Of a stretch of 64,000 bases of DNA, positions 34,181 to 43,253 are shown one piece after another. The notes under the pieces were generated by a model. That model ran no database searches. It saw only the letters and a program-made list of their open reading frames with translations, and was not told where the DNA came from. Each line of letters begins with the position of its first letter. Within the stretch, counting starts at the first letter, position 1. The translations under genes were made by a program, and so were the position numbers. The stretch is from Tumebacillus algifaecis (GTDB lineage Bacteria; Bacillota; Bacilli; Tumebacillales; Tumebacillaceae). The stretch covers positions 1,146,001 through 1,210,000 of the forward strand of contig NZ_CP022657.1 of NCBI RefSeq assembly GCF_002243515.1. The letters are read 5' to 3'.

Positions 34181-35558
34181 ATGTTCGCCTGATGCGAGCG
34201 ATCTGCTTCTCAAAGTCGTCGAGAAAACGGAGCCGCTGCGGTTCTTCCGCTTCGGCCAGTTGGAAGTAGCCGAGGTGATTGGGGTCGTGGTCGATGTCAT
34301 AATGTTGGTAGCCGATGCGCCAGAAACGGTGCGGGAAGCGGAGCAGTCCGCTTAAAATCATGTACTCGGCAGGTGTCAGCGGCGAGATTGCGCCGTAGTT
34401 GACCAGCGCATGGCGGGCGACCGCTTCGTCCCATTCGTGCCGTTGGAGCGCGCGGCGCATCAGATGGGCCAAATCGAGTGTGCGCGGGCCAAACGCAGCA
34501 AAATCGAAGTCGATCAAGGCCACTTGGTTGTTCGGCGTATAGATCATGTTATAAGGTGTCAAATCGAGATGTAGAAGCGGTGGGTCATCCTCTTCGAACA
34601 ACAGATGTGAGCGCACCTGTGGCCGTCTGAGCGCCTTTAGCGCTGTATCCGATTCGGCGATATAATGATCGGCATGTTTGAGAAAGATTTTGTCGATATC
34701 GTCAGGCCGCGACTTGATCGAAGCGCGACGCTTCCACTCGACCAATTCGTCGCGTCGGTCGTTAAACCGATCGACCATGTCAAAGATCGACGGTGGCGCA
34801 TATCCGGATGGGTCAAACCCTCGTGATGCCTTATGAAAATCGGCCAAGGTGCGCGTTGCGAGGGCCAGTTGTGGCATCGAGCGGAAATCGACCTCCTGAC
34901 CGCGAAGCCAGCGTGTCGCATAGTAGGTATCTCCACCGATTTGCGCATAGGGCAACCCTTTTGACGTCAGCAGAAACGGAGCAAAGCGAGTAAACTTTTG
35001 CTTTTCGACATGTTGGAGCGCCTGATGCAAAAATGCAACATGTGCAGAGCGGAGATCGCACTTTTTCAGTGATACCAGTCCTTGATTGGTGCGCAGTCGA
35101 AGCACAGGGCCGAACGGTTCGACCTTGGTCGGCGTAATCTTGTAGGACTTGAGCACAGTCGGATTGAAGCCATGACGACGAATCTGCGCGTGCAGATCGC
35201 TTGCGGAGCCAGGCAGAGCGCTGCCCAGGTCGCTTTGGGATAGCCGACCTTGGGACTTGGAGGTGCGCTCTTTTTTTACAGGAGAATTGTTTTTTTTCAC
35301 TTGCCGAGAGCGTATTGGCCGCTCCCTATTTCTTTGCCGTGACTTGGGGACCCCGTCCGATTGTGACCAGGACCACCAAGCGGGAGGCTGACGTTTCTTC
35401 GGCTTTGGTGAAACGTCAGCTTCAGCCTTTTTTCCATCCCCAGTTGGCTTTTTTGTACCAGGCTTCCCGTCTTTCATCCATTTCGGAGGGCGCATCATCT
35501 CGTTGAACAACTGCTTCAGCCAGTCTCCGCCCTTGTTGCTGGTTGATTTGTCCGCCAA
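34179..35558 (-). CDS. CotS-like kinase-fold spore coat protein with basic N-terminal tail
   Basis: A 459-aa protein. Residues 1-120 are a low-complexity Lys/Pro/Arg/Ser tail (GTKKPTGDGKKAEADVSPKP). Residues about 130-450 have the APH/CotS kinase-like fold: N-lobe LRTNQGLVSLKK, catalytic loop LLHLDLTPYNMIY, metal-binding Asp in VALIDFDFA. In B. subtilis CotS-family proteins (CotS, YtaA, YutH) are spore-coat components. The catalytic residues are kept, so kinase activity is possible. The start is TTG behind GGAGGTGAGATAAC. Longer than usual CotS (about 350 aa) because of the tail. Confidence 0.78.
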   Translation of the reverse strand: MADKSTSNKGGDWLKQLFNEMMRPPKWMKDGKPGTKKPTGDGKKAEADVSPKPKKRQPPAWWSWSQSDGVPKSRQRNRERPIRSRQVKKNNSPVKKERTSKSQGRLSQSDLGSALPGSASDLHAQIRRHGFNPTVLKSYKITPTKVEPFGPVLRLRTNQGLVSLKKCDLRSAHVAFLHQALQHVEKQKFTRFAPFLLTSKGLPYAQIGGDTYYATRWLRGQEVDFRSMPQLALATRTLADFHKASRGFDPSGYAPPSIFDMVDRFNDRRDELVEWKRRASIKSRPDDIDKIFLKHADHYIAESDTALKALRRPQVRSHLLFEEDDPPLLHLDLTPYNMIYTPNNQVALIDFDFAAFGPRTLDLAHLMRRALQRHEWDEAVARHALVNYGAISPLTPAEYMILSGLLRFPHRFWRIGYQHYDIDHDPNHLGYFQLAEAEEPQRLRFLDDFEKQIARIRRT

Positions 35559-35628
35559 GTTATCTCACCTCCGCTTGACATTGCTTTTACAGCATATGAC
35601 AAGGTGTCAAGCGTTGCGCATACGCAAA

Positions 35629-35655
35629 AGACCACCCGCTGGTGCCGGGTGGTCT
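35629..35655 (-). terminator. Terminator after icd-like gene
   Basis: AGACCACCCG/CGGGTGGTCT stem with TTTT on the minus strand. Confidence 0.9.
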
Positions 35656-35675
35656 CTGCGTGGATCGTAATTCGT

Positions 35676-36752
35676 TTACGCGAGCGTTTTCCATACTTCG
35701 AGCTTGGTTTTCATACGACGGATCACTTCATCGGTGAAGTCGGTGGTCGATGCGGTGCCGCCGAGATCTGCGGTGCGAGTGCCTTCGACAACCGCTTCCA
35801 AAGTCGATTCGTAGATCGCACGGGATGCGAGATCCGCTTCTTTCGTTTTGAAGAAGGTGAGCAAGGATGCGGCTGCGAGGAGCATCGCCATCGGGTTGGC
35901 CACGTTTTTGCCGAACAGACCAGGTGCTGTGCCATGCGGAGCTTCGGCCATCACAGTCGAGGTGTTCTGTTGATCGTCGAACGCCAGCAGGATCGATTCG
36001 GCACCTGCGATCGAGCCGAACATTTGCAACACGAGGTCGGAGAGGCAGTCGCCGTCGCGGTTCAGTGCCGGGATGACCAATGGTTCGCCCGAAGTGTTCA
36101 TCAGCAGCGCATAGGTGGCGTCGATCAATTGCGGTTCGTATTTTACTTCCGCATAGCTTTTCGAAGCGAGGTCCATCTCTTCTTTCAGCATGCCTTCGTA
36201 AACCGGGGAAACGGTGAATTTCGGGCCGCCGAATACTTTTGCATTGGTTTTGCGCGCTTGTTCAAATGCGTATTGAGCAACACCGCGGCAGATTTTGCGG
36301 GAGATTTTCTCGGTGCGGTAGGCGATTTCGTCCACGCCTTCGCCTTCGCGCCACTCTTTTGCGCCGTATGCATCGTCAACCGCCATGCGGACGACAGAGA
36401 TCGGTGCGTACACGCCTGCAACCGGAGTGATGCCCGGAATGCGGCGACCTGTGCGCACGATGACGGTGCCGTCGATGCCTTTGCGCAGGATCGCGTTCGG
36501 GGAGCCGACATCGCCCGGAATCTCTGGAGTGATCGTCGCCGCTTTGTAGCCGTAGCCGTGTTCTTTCATCGCGGCTGCCGCTTCGTGCACCACTTGGTTT
36601 TGCGTCGCACGGCGGTTTTCGAGCGACAGGTCAAAACGTGCAAATTCGATGTTGACACCGGTAAGCGTCGGATCGAGCACGCGCAGCCCTTCTTCAAGCA
36701 ATTCTTGACCGGTTTGGTCGCCTTCCATCACTACTACTGTAAATTTTTCCAT
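35676..36752 (-). CDS. Isocitrate/isopropylmalate dehydrogenase family enzyme (NAD-IDH-like)
   Basis: A 358-aa beta-decarboxylating dehydrogenase. The start MEKFTVVVMEGDQTG follows GAGGTGAACTCC. Substrate-site segments are SPNAILRKGIDGTVIVRTGR and NRDGDCLSDLVLQMFGS (metal-binding Asp pair); the nucleotide loop is EAPHGTAPGLFGKN, typical of NAD-linked isocitrate or homoisocitrate dehydrogenases. Being directly downstream of aconitase argues for isocitrate as substrate. No leuB-type operon is nearby. It lies 108 bases after the aconitase gene, so co-transcription is likely. Confidence 0.85.
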   Translation of the reverse strand: MEKFTVVVMEGDQTGQELLEEGLRVLDPTLTGVNIEFARFDLSLENRRATQNQVVHEAAAAMKEHGYGYKAATITPEIPGDVGSPNAILRKGIDGTVIVRTGRRIPGITPVAGVYAPISVVRMAVDDAYGAKEWREGEGVDEIAYRTEKISRKICRGVAQYAFEQARKTNAKVFGGPKFTVSPVYEGMLKEEMDLASKSYAEVKYEPQLIDATYALLMNTSGEPLVIPALNRDGDCLSDLVLQMFGSIAGAESILLAFDDQQNTSTVMAEAPHGTAPGLFGKNVANPMAMLLAAASLLTFFKTKEADLASRAIYESTLEAVVEGTRTADLGGTASTTDFTDEVIRRMKTKLEVWKTLA

Positions 36753-36860
36753 GGAGTTCACCTCATATGTCGAATAGCTGAAGCTGTGTGCATGTGCATT
36801 GAAAAGTAAAGGGGGAAGCTTGTCGCTCCCCCTTAGTGTTAGCAAATCGTCAGCAGTTCA

Positions 36861-38795
36861 TTAAACCGCTTGGGATTTGGTGTAGTTGAGCAAACCGCCT
36901 GCCAGAATGATGTCGATTTGACGTCCGGTCAGGTCATGGGTCACTTTGAACTCGGTGCCTTTGGTTACGTTTTTCACAGTCAGTTCGTTACCTGCTTCGA
37001 TTTGGCCGCGCAGGTTGTCGATTGCGATTTCGTCACTTTGTTCGATCGATTCGTAGTCCGCTTCGTTCACGAAAGTGAGCGGGAGCAGGCCGAAGTTGAT
37101 CAGGTTGGCACGGTGGATACGAGCGTAAGACTTCACGATGACAGCTTTCACGCCGAGGTACATCGGAGCGAGCGCAGCATGTTCACGGGAAGAACCTTGG
37201 CCGTAGTTGTGGCCGCCGATGATGATCGATTTGCCAAGTTCTTTCGCACGGGACGGGAACTGCGGGTCAACGCGCACGTAAACGTGCTCGGAGATCGCCG
37301 GGATGTTCGAACGCAGCGGCAGAACTTTTGCACCAGCCGGCATGATGTGGTCGGTGGTGATGTTGTCGCCGACTTTCAGCGATACCGGAGCGTTCAGTGC
37401 GTCTGCCAGTTCGGTGTTGACCGGAAGCGGCTTGATGTTCGGGCCGCGCACGACTTCAACAGTGTCCGGCTCTTCGGACGGAGACAGCACGAGGCGATCG
37501 TCGATCAGGTACTTGTCCGGCATTGCGATGGTCGGCAGGTCGCCCAGTTCGCGCGGGTCGGTGATGAAGCCGGTCACAGCAGCAGCTGCGCAAGTTTCGA
37601 CAGATGCCAAGTATACTTTTGCATCGGCAGTACCGGAACGGCCTTCGAAGTTACGGTTGAACGAACGAACGGATACAGCGCCGGAAGACGGAGCTTGACC
37701 CATGCCGATGCACGGACCGCAAGCGGACTCGAGGATACGAGCGCCAGATGCGAGGATGTCAGCCAGTGCGCCGTTGCGAGCGATCATTTCGAACACTTGC
37801 TTGGAGCCCGGAGATACGACCAGAGATACGTTCGGGTGTACGGTCTTGCCCTTGAGAACCGCCGCGAGACGCATCAGGTCGGTGTACGAAGAGTTGGTGC
37901 AGGAACCGACTGCCACTTGGTTGACCGGAATTTTTTGACCGTTCAGTTCCGGAACCGGAACGACGTTGTCCGGGGAGTGCGGTTGTGCAATGTTCGGTGC
38001 CAAAGTGTTCAGGTCGATGATGATCTCTTCATCGTAGGTTGCATCTGCATCTGCTGCCAGCGCAGTGTAGTCGCCGCCGCGGCCTTGTGCTTCGAGGTAG
38101 ATGCGGGTGTTTTCGTCAGACGGGAAGATCGAGGTGGTAGCACCAAGCTCTGCACCCATGTTGGTGATGGTAGCGCGCTCCGGAACGGTCAGCGATGCTA
38201 CGCCTTCGCCCGTATATTCGATGATCTTGCCTACGCCGCCTTTAACGGTCATACGGCGCAGAACTTCGAGGATGATGTCTTTTGCTGCGACCCACGGTTG
38301 CAGTTTGCCTTGCAGTTCAACCTTTACAACTTTCGGAGAGTTCAGGTAGAAAGCGCCGCCAGCCATTGCGACTGCGATGTCCAGACCGCCTGCACCCATT
38401 GCGATCGAACCCATGCCGCCCGCAGTCGGGGTGTGGGAGTCAGAACCAAGCAGGGTTTTGCCCGGCTTTGCGAAACGCTCGAGGTGTACTTGGTGGCAGA
38501 TCCCGTTGCCCGGGCGCGAGAAGTGAATCCCGTGCTTCGAAGCAACCGTTTGCAGGAAGCGGTGGTCGTCCGCGTTTTCAAAACCGGATTGCAAGGTGTT
38601 GTGGTCAACGTAGGAAACGGACAGTTCCGTTTTAACTTGCGGCACGCCCATCGCTTCAAATTGCAGGTACGCCATGGTACCAGTAGCATCTTGAGTCAGC
38701 GTTTGGTCGATGCGGATTGCGATTTCTTTACCAGCTACCAACTCGCCTTGGACGAGATGAGCTTCAAGAATTTTTTGTACAAGATTCTTTCCCAT
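36861..38795 (-). CDS. Aconitate hydratase (monomeric 644-aa type)
   Basis: A 644-aa [4Fe-4S] hydro-lyase converting citrate to isocitrate. Cluster Cys are in GSCTNSSYTDL and SACGPCIGMGQAP. The swivel domain with the active-site Arg/Ser stretch is GQGSSREHAALAP. At about 640 aa it belongs to the shorter, isopropylmalate-isomerase-like aconitase group rather than the 900-aa AcnA. Upstream N-terminal signature: DSHTPTAGGMGSIAMGAGGL. The start ATG follows GGGAGGTTTTTGGA. It is placed between the IclR regulator and the dehydrogenase, forming a TCA-cycle cluster. Confidence 0.92.
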   Translation of the reverse strand: MGKNLVQKILEAHLVQGELVAGKEIAIRIDQTLTQDATGTMAYLQFEAMGVPQVKTELSVSYVDHNTLQSGFENADDHRFLQTVASKHGIHFSRPGNGICHQVHLERFAKPGKTLLGSDSHTPTAGGMGSIAMGAGGLDIAVAMAGGAFYLNSPKVVKVELQGKLQPWVAAKDIILEVLRRMTVKGGVGKIIEYTGEGVASLTVPERATITNMGAELGATTSIFPSDENTRIYLEAQGRGGDYTALAADADATYDEEIIIDLNTLAPNIAQPHSPDNVVPVPELNGQKIPVNQVAVGSCTNSSYTDLMRLAAVLKGKTVHPNVSLVVSPGSKQVFEMIARNGALADILASGARILESACGPCIGMGQAPSSGAVSVRSFNRNFEGRSGTADAKVYLASVETCAAAAVTGFITDPRELGDLPTIAMPDKYLIDDRLVLSPSEEPDTVEVVRGPNIKPLPVNTELADALNAPVSLKVGDNITTDHIMPAGAKVLPLRSNIPAISEHVYVRVDPQFPSRAKELGKSIIIGGHNYGQGSSREHAALAPMYLGVKAVIVKSYARIHRANLINFGLLPLTFVNEADYESIEQSDEIAIDNLRGQIEAGNELTVKNVTKGTEFKVTHDLTGRQIDIILAGGLLNYTKSQAV

Positions 38796-38909
38796 TCCAA
38801 AAACCTCCCATAAACCTCATATGAGTCTCTGCAATCTAGCGTACCCTAAAGGGAGCCTAGACCAACAGGAAATTCAAACATGATCAGAAGACATCAGCGG
38901 TGAACTCGC

Positions 38910-39656
38910 TTAGACCATCTTGGAGATGAACTCAGTCGATTTGCGCACCGCAAGTGCAAACTCTTCCACCGAAGCCGCAGTGAAGCGGTCTACAGGGCCA
39001 GAGACGGACAACGCTGCCACAATCTGGCCTGTGCGCGAGAAGATCGGTGCTGCGACCGCAGCCGCGCCCAACTCCCGCTCTTCGATCGAGACCGCATAGC
39101 CTTTGTCCCGCACCGTTTGAATCGATTTGATAAATTCTTCACGGTTCAGATCTTGTGGCCAGCTCGGATCGTTCAAAAACAATTCGATTGGTTCTTCCGC
39201 ATAGGCGAGCAACACTTTGCCCGATGCGCCGACATAAAGCGGCAAGCGTTTGCCGATATCGGCGACGCGCCGCACTGGCTGGGTGCTTTCCACCGCTTGA
39301 ATGCGGATGCGCTCAATCCCGGAGCGGACATACAAAGATGTCGTTTCACCGAGTTGATCGCGCAACCGGGTCATCTCAGGTCGGACGATCGAGGATAGGT
39401 CGTCCGATCGGTTGATGTTTGAGACCAACTCCAGCACGCTCCAGCCGAGACGATACTTCTCGGTGGTGGGATGGCGTCTCACAAAGCCTTTGCTCTCCAG
39501 TGAGGCGAGCAAGCGGTGTACGGTGCTCTTGTGCAGCCCGATTCGCTTGGCGATGTCCGAAAGTCCCAACTCGGTTTCCGATCCGGAAAAGCAGAGCAGG
39601 ATATCCAGAGCCCGTTCCACCGCACGGACCGTGCCTTTTTCACCTTCCGCAGCCAT
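38910..39656 (-). CDS. IclR-family transcriptional regulator
   Basis: A 248-aa regulator. The N-terminal winged helix is AVERALDILLCFSGSETELG, LSDIAKRIGLHKSTVHRLLAS, FVRRHPTTEKYRLG. The C-terminal effector domain has GASGKVLLAY and GYAVSIEERELGAAAVAAPIF, typical of IclR members sensing small organic acids. It is upstream of and co-directional with aconitase and the dehydrogenase, so control of that segment is plausible. A perfect palindrome just upstream suggests autoregulation. Start ATG with GGAGGTTGCAGT upstream. Confidence 0.92.
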   Translation of the reverse strand: MAAEGEKGTVRAVERALDILLCFSGSETELGLSDIAKRIGLHKSTVHRLLASLESKGFVRRHPTTEKYRLGWSVLELVSNINRSDDLSSIVRPEMTRLRDQLGETTSLYVRSGIERIRIQAVESTQPVRRVADIGKRLPLYVGASGKVLLAYAEEPIELFLNDPSWPQDLNREEFIKSIQTVRDKGYAVSIEERELGAAAVAAPIFSRTGQIVAALSVSGPVDRFTAASVEEFALAVRKSTEFISKMV

Positions 39657-39680
39657 ACTGCAACCTCCTCATAGCGGAGT

Positions 39681-39740
39681 GTTTCGTTAGATGAAACCCT
39701 GTTTCATTTTATAGTATACCATGAGTGGGAAATTGTTCAA
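39681..39740 (-). promoter_or_regulatory. iclR promoter with IclR-type palindrome
   Basis: On the minus strand TTGAAC (39740-39735) and TATACT (39718-39713) are 16 bases apart. Directly downstream lies the perfect palindrome ATGAAAC-agg-GTTTCAT (39691-39707), overlapped by a second pair GTTTCGTT...GATGAAAC (39681-39697). Similar TGAAAC/GTTTCA sites are bound by IclR-family proteins. Confidence 0.65.
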
Positions 39741-39857
39741 AGATTTTTTTTCCTGTCAGGGAGGCAAGCCAAACCCGCATATAGCTTGATGATGAACGCA
39801 TGCACTCGCTAGTGTCTCTTTTGAGCGGGGAAGCCATTCAAACAGGAGGTCTGCCCC

Positions 39858-40811
39858 ATGGAGAAACAGGTGTGGCTGAAGACGGTCGAGGAATTTTTTC
39901 GAGAAAAAAATCGAGCTTGGCTGCAAGGCGAAGAGACGACGCTCCTGCACTATTTGTCAGGCACGCCAGCCGATTGTCATTCGTTTCAGGAGGTGCGGGC
40001 ACTGCGCAATGCCTTACAGTCCCGAGAGGTGCGTTATCGCAAGGCGAAGACCGATCTGCAGATCGTAAAAACCTATTGGAACAGGGAGCAAGAGACAGCG
40101 ACGGTCGATCTGATCGAACAGGTCCGCTTTTTTTATGAACAGGGGGATGACATCGGTCATGAAGCGCGGCGCAGCGTGCACCGCCTGACCTTGATTCCGT
40201 TTGGCGGCACGTGGAAGGTGGTGCAGGATCAGGCCGACTGTGAGCAGAAAGCACCGCATCATCCGAAAGTAGAAGCCGTACAGCTTGAGGAAGCGAGCGT
40301 GCGCTTGGCAGAACAGCGTCTGGTGCGCGGCCGATATGATCGGGTCCGAGCGTTTAAATTTGCGGAGCTGTGGTGGAACAGCTACAACCCGGCCTATCAA
40401 AAGATACAGGGCAACGATTGCACAAATTTCATCTCGCAGGTCGTGCATGCGGGTGGGATGCCGATGATCTTCACATCCTCCCGTGGAACTGGCTGGTGGC
40501 ACCGCAACAAGTCCTGGAGTTACTCATGGGCGGTCGCACATTCGTTCAAACTCGCCTTGTCGCGTCTGTTGCATGCCCAAGCGGTGGCCGACCCGCGGCA
40601 ACTGAAAGTGGGCGATGTGATCTGCTATGATTGGGACGGCGACGGACGCTGGCAGCACAATACGGTCGTGGTCGATTTTGATGTAAGCGGCATGCCGCTG
40701 GTCAATGCGCACACGGTCGCATCCCATCGTCGCTATTGGGATTATCGGGACAGCTATGCGTTCACGGCGCGCACTCAATATGTTTTTTATCACATCCCAG
40801 ACAATTTTTAA
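39858..40811 (+). CDS. Amidase_6 domain protein
   Basis: A 317-aa protein with the putative amidase domain (Amidase_6) in its C-terminal half. Family features: NSYNPAYQKIQGNDCTNFIS with the likely catalytic Cys, GWWHRNKSWSYSWAVAHSF, GDVICYDWDGDGRWQHNTVV with the likely His, then NAHTVASHRRYW. The N-terminal 150 residues are helical and charged. No signal peptide is visible, which fits a mother-cell or spore role. The start ATG follows AACAGGAGGTCTGCCCC. Substrate unknown, probably peptidoglycan or peptide amide bonds. Confidence 0.85.
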   Translation: MEKQVWLKTVEEFFREKNRAWLQGEETTLLHYLSGTPADCHSFQEVRALRNALQSREVRYRKAKTDLQIVKTYWNREQETATVDLIEQVRFFYEQGDDIGHEARRSVHRLTLIPFGGTWKVVQDQADCEQKAPHHPKVEAVQLEEASVRLAEQRLVRGRYDRVRAFKFAELWWNSYNPAYQKIQGNDCTNFISQVVHAGGMPMIFTSSRGTGWWHRNKSWSYSWAVAHSFKLALSRLLHAQAVADPRQLKVGDVICYDWDGDGRWQHNTVVVDFDVSGMPLVNAHTVASHRRYWDYRDSYAFTARTQYVFYHIPDNF

Positions 40812-40921
40812 AATTTTTGTCGTGAATGGACGAAAATGAGCAGGAGTCACCCTATTTCCAGTAGAAGTAATGTTCCGATATAAAATTCAGTCAAATTCTA
40901 AATGGAAGGGGGAGCTTCCCG

Positions 40922-41722
40922 CTGGCAAAAAAACGCTATGTATACGGATTGATTGGATTTTTGATCGGACTCTGTTACGGACTTTTTCATTTGACTGCTA
41001 CTTTCTTTGATATGATCGCGCATGGCGGAATTGGTTTGGGATTCGGTGTGGCACTTTCGGTATTGCAGGAGAAAAATCAAAAATTACTGCGCTCGCACCA
41101 GTCGTCGCTCAATGCTCTGGCCAATGCGGTCGCTGCTAAAGATGATGAAACGAACGGACACTGTCAACGCGTCGTGCGCTATTCGGCGTTGATCGGTCAG
41201 CGACTCGGCCTTGACGCACGCATGCTCCAGCAGCTCGAGTGGGGAGCCTTGCTGCACGACATCGGGAAGATTGCGGTACCCGATTCGATTTTGAAAAAAC
41301 CGTCTGCGCTCACGGAAGAAGAATGGGCGGTGATGAAGGAACATCCGTTCATGGGACATTTGATGGTCAAGGACATCGACTTTCTCAAAGAAGGGCAGGA
41401 TGTGGTGCTCTACCACCATGAGCGAATTGACGGACGCGGCTATCCGGCTCAGTTACATGGGGAGGACATTCCGCTGCTCGCCCGAATTTTTGCGATCGCC
41501 GATACGTTCGATGCGATCACGTCCGACCGTCCGTACCGCAAGGCGCAGTCGATCGAATTTGCCCGAGAAGAAATTATGCGCCATGTCGGGGCACAGTTTT
41601 GTCCGCGCTGCGTAGATGCTTTTCTGGCGATTCCGATCGGTGATTTGGAACGGATTCAAGAGGAGTCAAAAATATTGGAATATGAGTCTTTGCAGTTACA
41701 AAAATTTAAGAATATATCATAA
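40922..41722 (+). CDS. Membrane-anchored HD-GYP domain protein
   Basis: A 266-aa protein: two short hydrophobic N-terminal segments (VYGLIGFLIGLCYGLFHLTA and GGIGLGFGVALSVL), then an HD-GYP domain. Metal and catalytic motifs are HCQRVVRYS, LLHDIGKIAVPD and HHERIDGRGYP, so it should hydrolyse cyclic di-GMP or a related cyclic dinucleotide. The best-placed start is CTG (reading LAKKRYVYG) seven bases after GGAAGGGGGAG; the next candidate, TTG at 40949, would cut into the first helix. Monocistronic with a terminator. Confidence 0.82.
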   Translation: MAKKRYVYGLIGFLIGLCYGLFHLTATFFDMIAHGGIGLGFGVALSVLQEKNQKLLRSHQSSLNALANAVAAKDDETNGHCQRVVRYSALIGQRLGLDARMLQQLEWGALLHDIGKIAVPDSILKKPSALTEEEWAVMKEHPFMGHLMVKDIDFLKEGQDVVLYHHERIDGRGYPAQLHGEDIPLLARIFAIADTFDAITSDRPYRKAQSIEFAREEIMRHVGAQFCPRCVDAFLAIPIGDLERIQEESKILEYESLQLQKFKNIS

Positions 41723-41731
41723 ATTCTACTT

Positions 41732-41768
41732 GAACAGCCTTCCCAGTTGCGAGAGGCTGTTCCTTTTT
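41732..41768 (+). terminator. Terminator after HD-GYP gene
   Basis: GAACAGCCT/AGGCTGTTC stem followed by CTTTTT. Confidence 0.88.
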
Positions 41769-41829
41769 GTATGCTAGTATCTTAGAAAGCTTTTAACCCT
41801 GCTGTTTAAAAAAGGGGGTCCTCACTTCA

Positions 41830-42288
41830 ATGCACATTGTACTTGTTGAACCAGAGATCCCGGCGAATACGGGAAATATCTCTCGTACCTGTTCTTGTAC
41901 AGGTTGTTCGCTGCATCTGGTCAAGCCTCTCGGATTCTCCGTTGATGATAAGCAGTTAAAGCGGGCCGGTCTCGATTACTGGCACTTGCTCGACTTGCAT
42001 TACCACGACAGCTTTGCAGACCTCCGGGCCAAGTATCCGCAGGGTCGTTTCTTCTTTGCAACGACCAAAGCGGACAAGTCGTACACCGACATCGAATTCG
42101 GCCCTGACGACTTTCTTGTCTTTGGACGAGAGACACGGGGACTGCCAGATGAGCTGATCGAGGAAAACCGCGACAGCCTGATTCGCATCCCCATCCTGCC
42201 GGACGCACGGTCGCTCAACCTGTCGAACGCCGTGGCCGTCGTCGTCTTTGAAGCCCTCCGCCAGCAAGGATTTCCGAATTTGACGTAA
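41830..42288 (+). CDS. trmL: tRNA (cytidine/uridine-34 2'-O)-methyltransferase TrmL
   Basis: A 152-aa SPOUT methyltransferase that 2'-O-methylates the wobble base of tRNA-Leu. The SPOUT knot motifs are MHIVLVEPEIPANTGNISRT at the N terminus, LVFGRETRGLPDEL, and IPILPDARSLNLSNAVAVVV. Length is typical. The start ATG follows AAAGGGGGTCCTCACTTCA. It is followed by a HAD gene 18 bases downstream. Confidence 0.94.
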   Translation: MHIVLVEPEIPANTGNISRTCSCTGCSLHLVKPLGFSVDDKQLKRAGLDYWHLLDLHYHDSFADLRAKYPQGRFFFATTKADKSYTDIEFGPDDFLVFGRETRGLPDELIEENRDSLIRIPILPDARSLNLSNAVAVVVFEALRQQGFPNLT

Positions 42289-42306
42289 GAGAAGAGGAGA
42301 CGCATC

Positions 42307-43026
42307 ATGGGACTGACAACGCTTCTGTTTGATCTTGACGGCACACTGCTGCCGATGGATAACGACCGTTTTGTCAAAGGGTATTTCAAGCACCTTGCTG
42401 CCAGCGTGGCCCATCTTTTGCCGCCGGAGCAGTTTGTGGCCCAAGTCTGGGCATCGACGAAAGCGATGGTCAAAAATGATGACGCTGCTCTTTCTAACGA
42501 GCAGGTGTTTAAATCGGACTTTCTTGGCACATTACAAGTGACAGGCGATGATTTCTTTCCAATTGTCGATGCGTTTTATGCCCGAGAGTTTGGAGAGTTG
42601 GCACACCTGTCCGAGCCGACCCCTTTGGCTCGCGAGATCTGCTTGGCCGCTTTGGAAAAAGGATACCGGCTGGTGTTAGCGACCAATCCGCTGTTTCCGC
42701 GCACGGCGACATTACACCGGATGCGCTGGGCTGGTATTGACGATTTGCCCTTTGAACTGGTCACCACATATGAAGACAGTCATTTCTGCAAACCGAATCC
42801 AAATTATTACCGCGAGATCGTACAGAAAATTGGCGCGCCTTACGAATCTTGTATGATGATTGGGAATGATGCCTACGAAGATCTCGTCGCTGGCACGATC
42901 GGTCTGCAGACCTATTGGGTGAACAACGGCGAGCCAGCACCCGAACATCCTTTGCCGTTTGATCGTCAAGGGACGCTGGATGACCTCTTGCAATTCGTAC
43001 GCGTTGAACTCCCGGCCTTGCGTTAG
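42307..43026 (+). CDS. HAD-family hydrolase
   Basis: A 239-aa HAD hydrolase of the class I cap type. Motif I is LLFDLDGTLLPMD (residues 6-18), motif II LVLATNPLF, motif III Lys in HFCKPNPNYY, motif IV MMIGNDAYEDLVAG. The long helical cap (YFKHLAASVAHLLPPEQF) follows motif I. Substrate unknown. The start ATG follows AAGAGGAGACGCATC. Probably co-transcribed with trmL. Confidence 0.88.
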   Translation: MGLTTLLFDLDGTLLPMDNDRFVKGYFKHLAASVAHLLPPEQFVAQVWASTKAMVKNDDAALSNEQVFKSDFLGTLQVTGDDFFPIVDAFYAREFGELAHLSEPTPLAREICLAALEKGYRLVLATNPLFPRTATLHRMRWAGIDDLPFELVTTYEDSHFCKPNPNYYREIVQKIGAPYESCMMIGNDAYEDLVAGTIGLQTYWVNNGEPAPEHPLPFDRQGTLDDLLQFVRVELPALR

Positions 43027-43041
43027 CAGCCGACTGCTATG

Positions 43042-43066
43042 GACTGTGCCCGCGCACAGTCTTTTC
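43042..43066 (+). terminator. Terminator after HAD gene
   Basis: GACTGTGC/GCACAGTC stem followed by TTTTCT. Confidence 0.85.
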
Positions 43067-43253
43067 TCTTGACTTCATTGTGAATGGGAGCTGTGCTTGC
43101 TTAAAAAAATTGGTCTATTCGGGTCTGGAAATGTATAGAATGAATTAACTCCGTTAATAATGTTCGGGTAAAGACGAAAATTAATTGACTCAAAGTAAAT
43201 GTTCATTGCAATCAGCGAACGACTGATGGATCGAACGAGAGGAGAATGTGTGT

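Noticed and set aside
36870..38813. 647-aa open frame opposite the aconitase gene
   Set aside because: Shadow of a strongly biased coding strand; no ribosome site and no known protein features, whereas the minus strand has full aconitase motifs.
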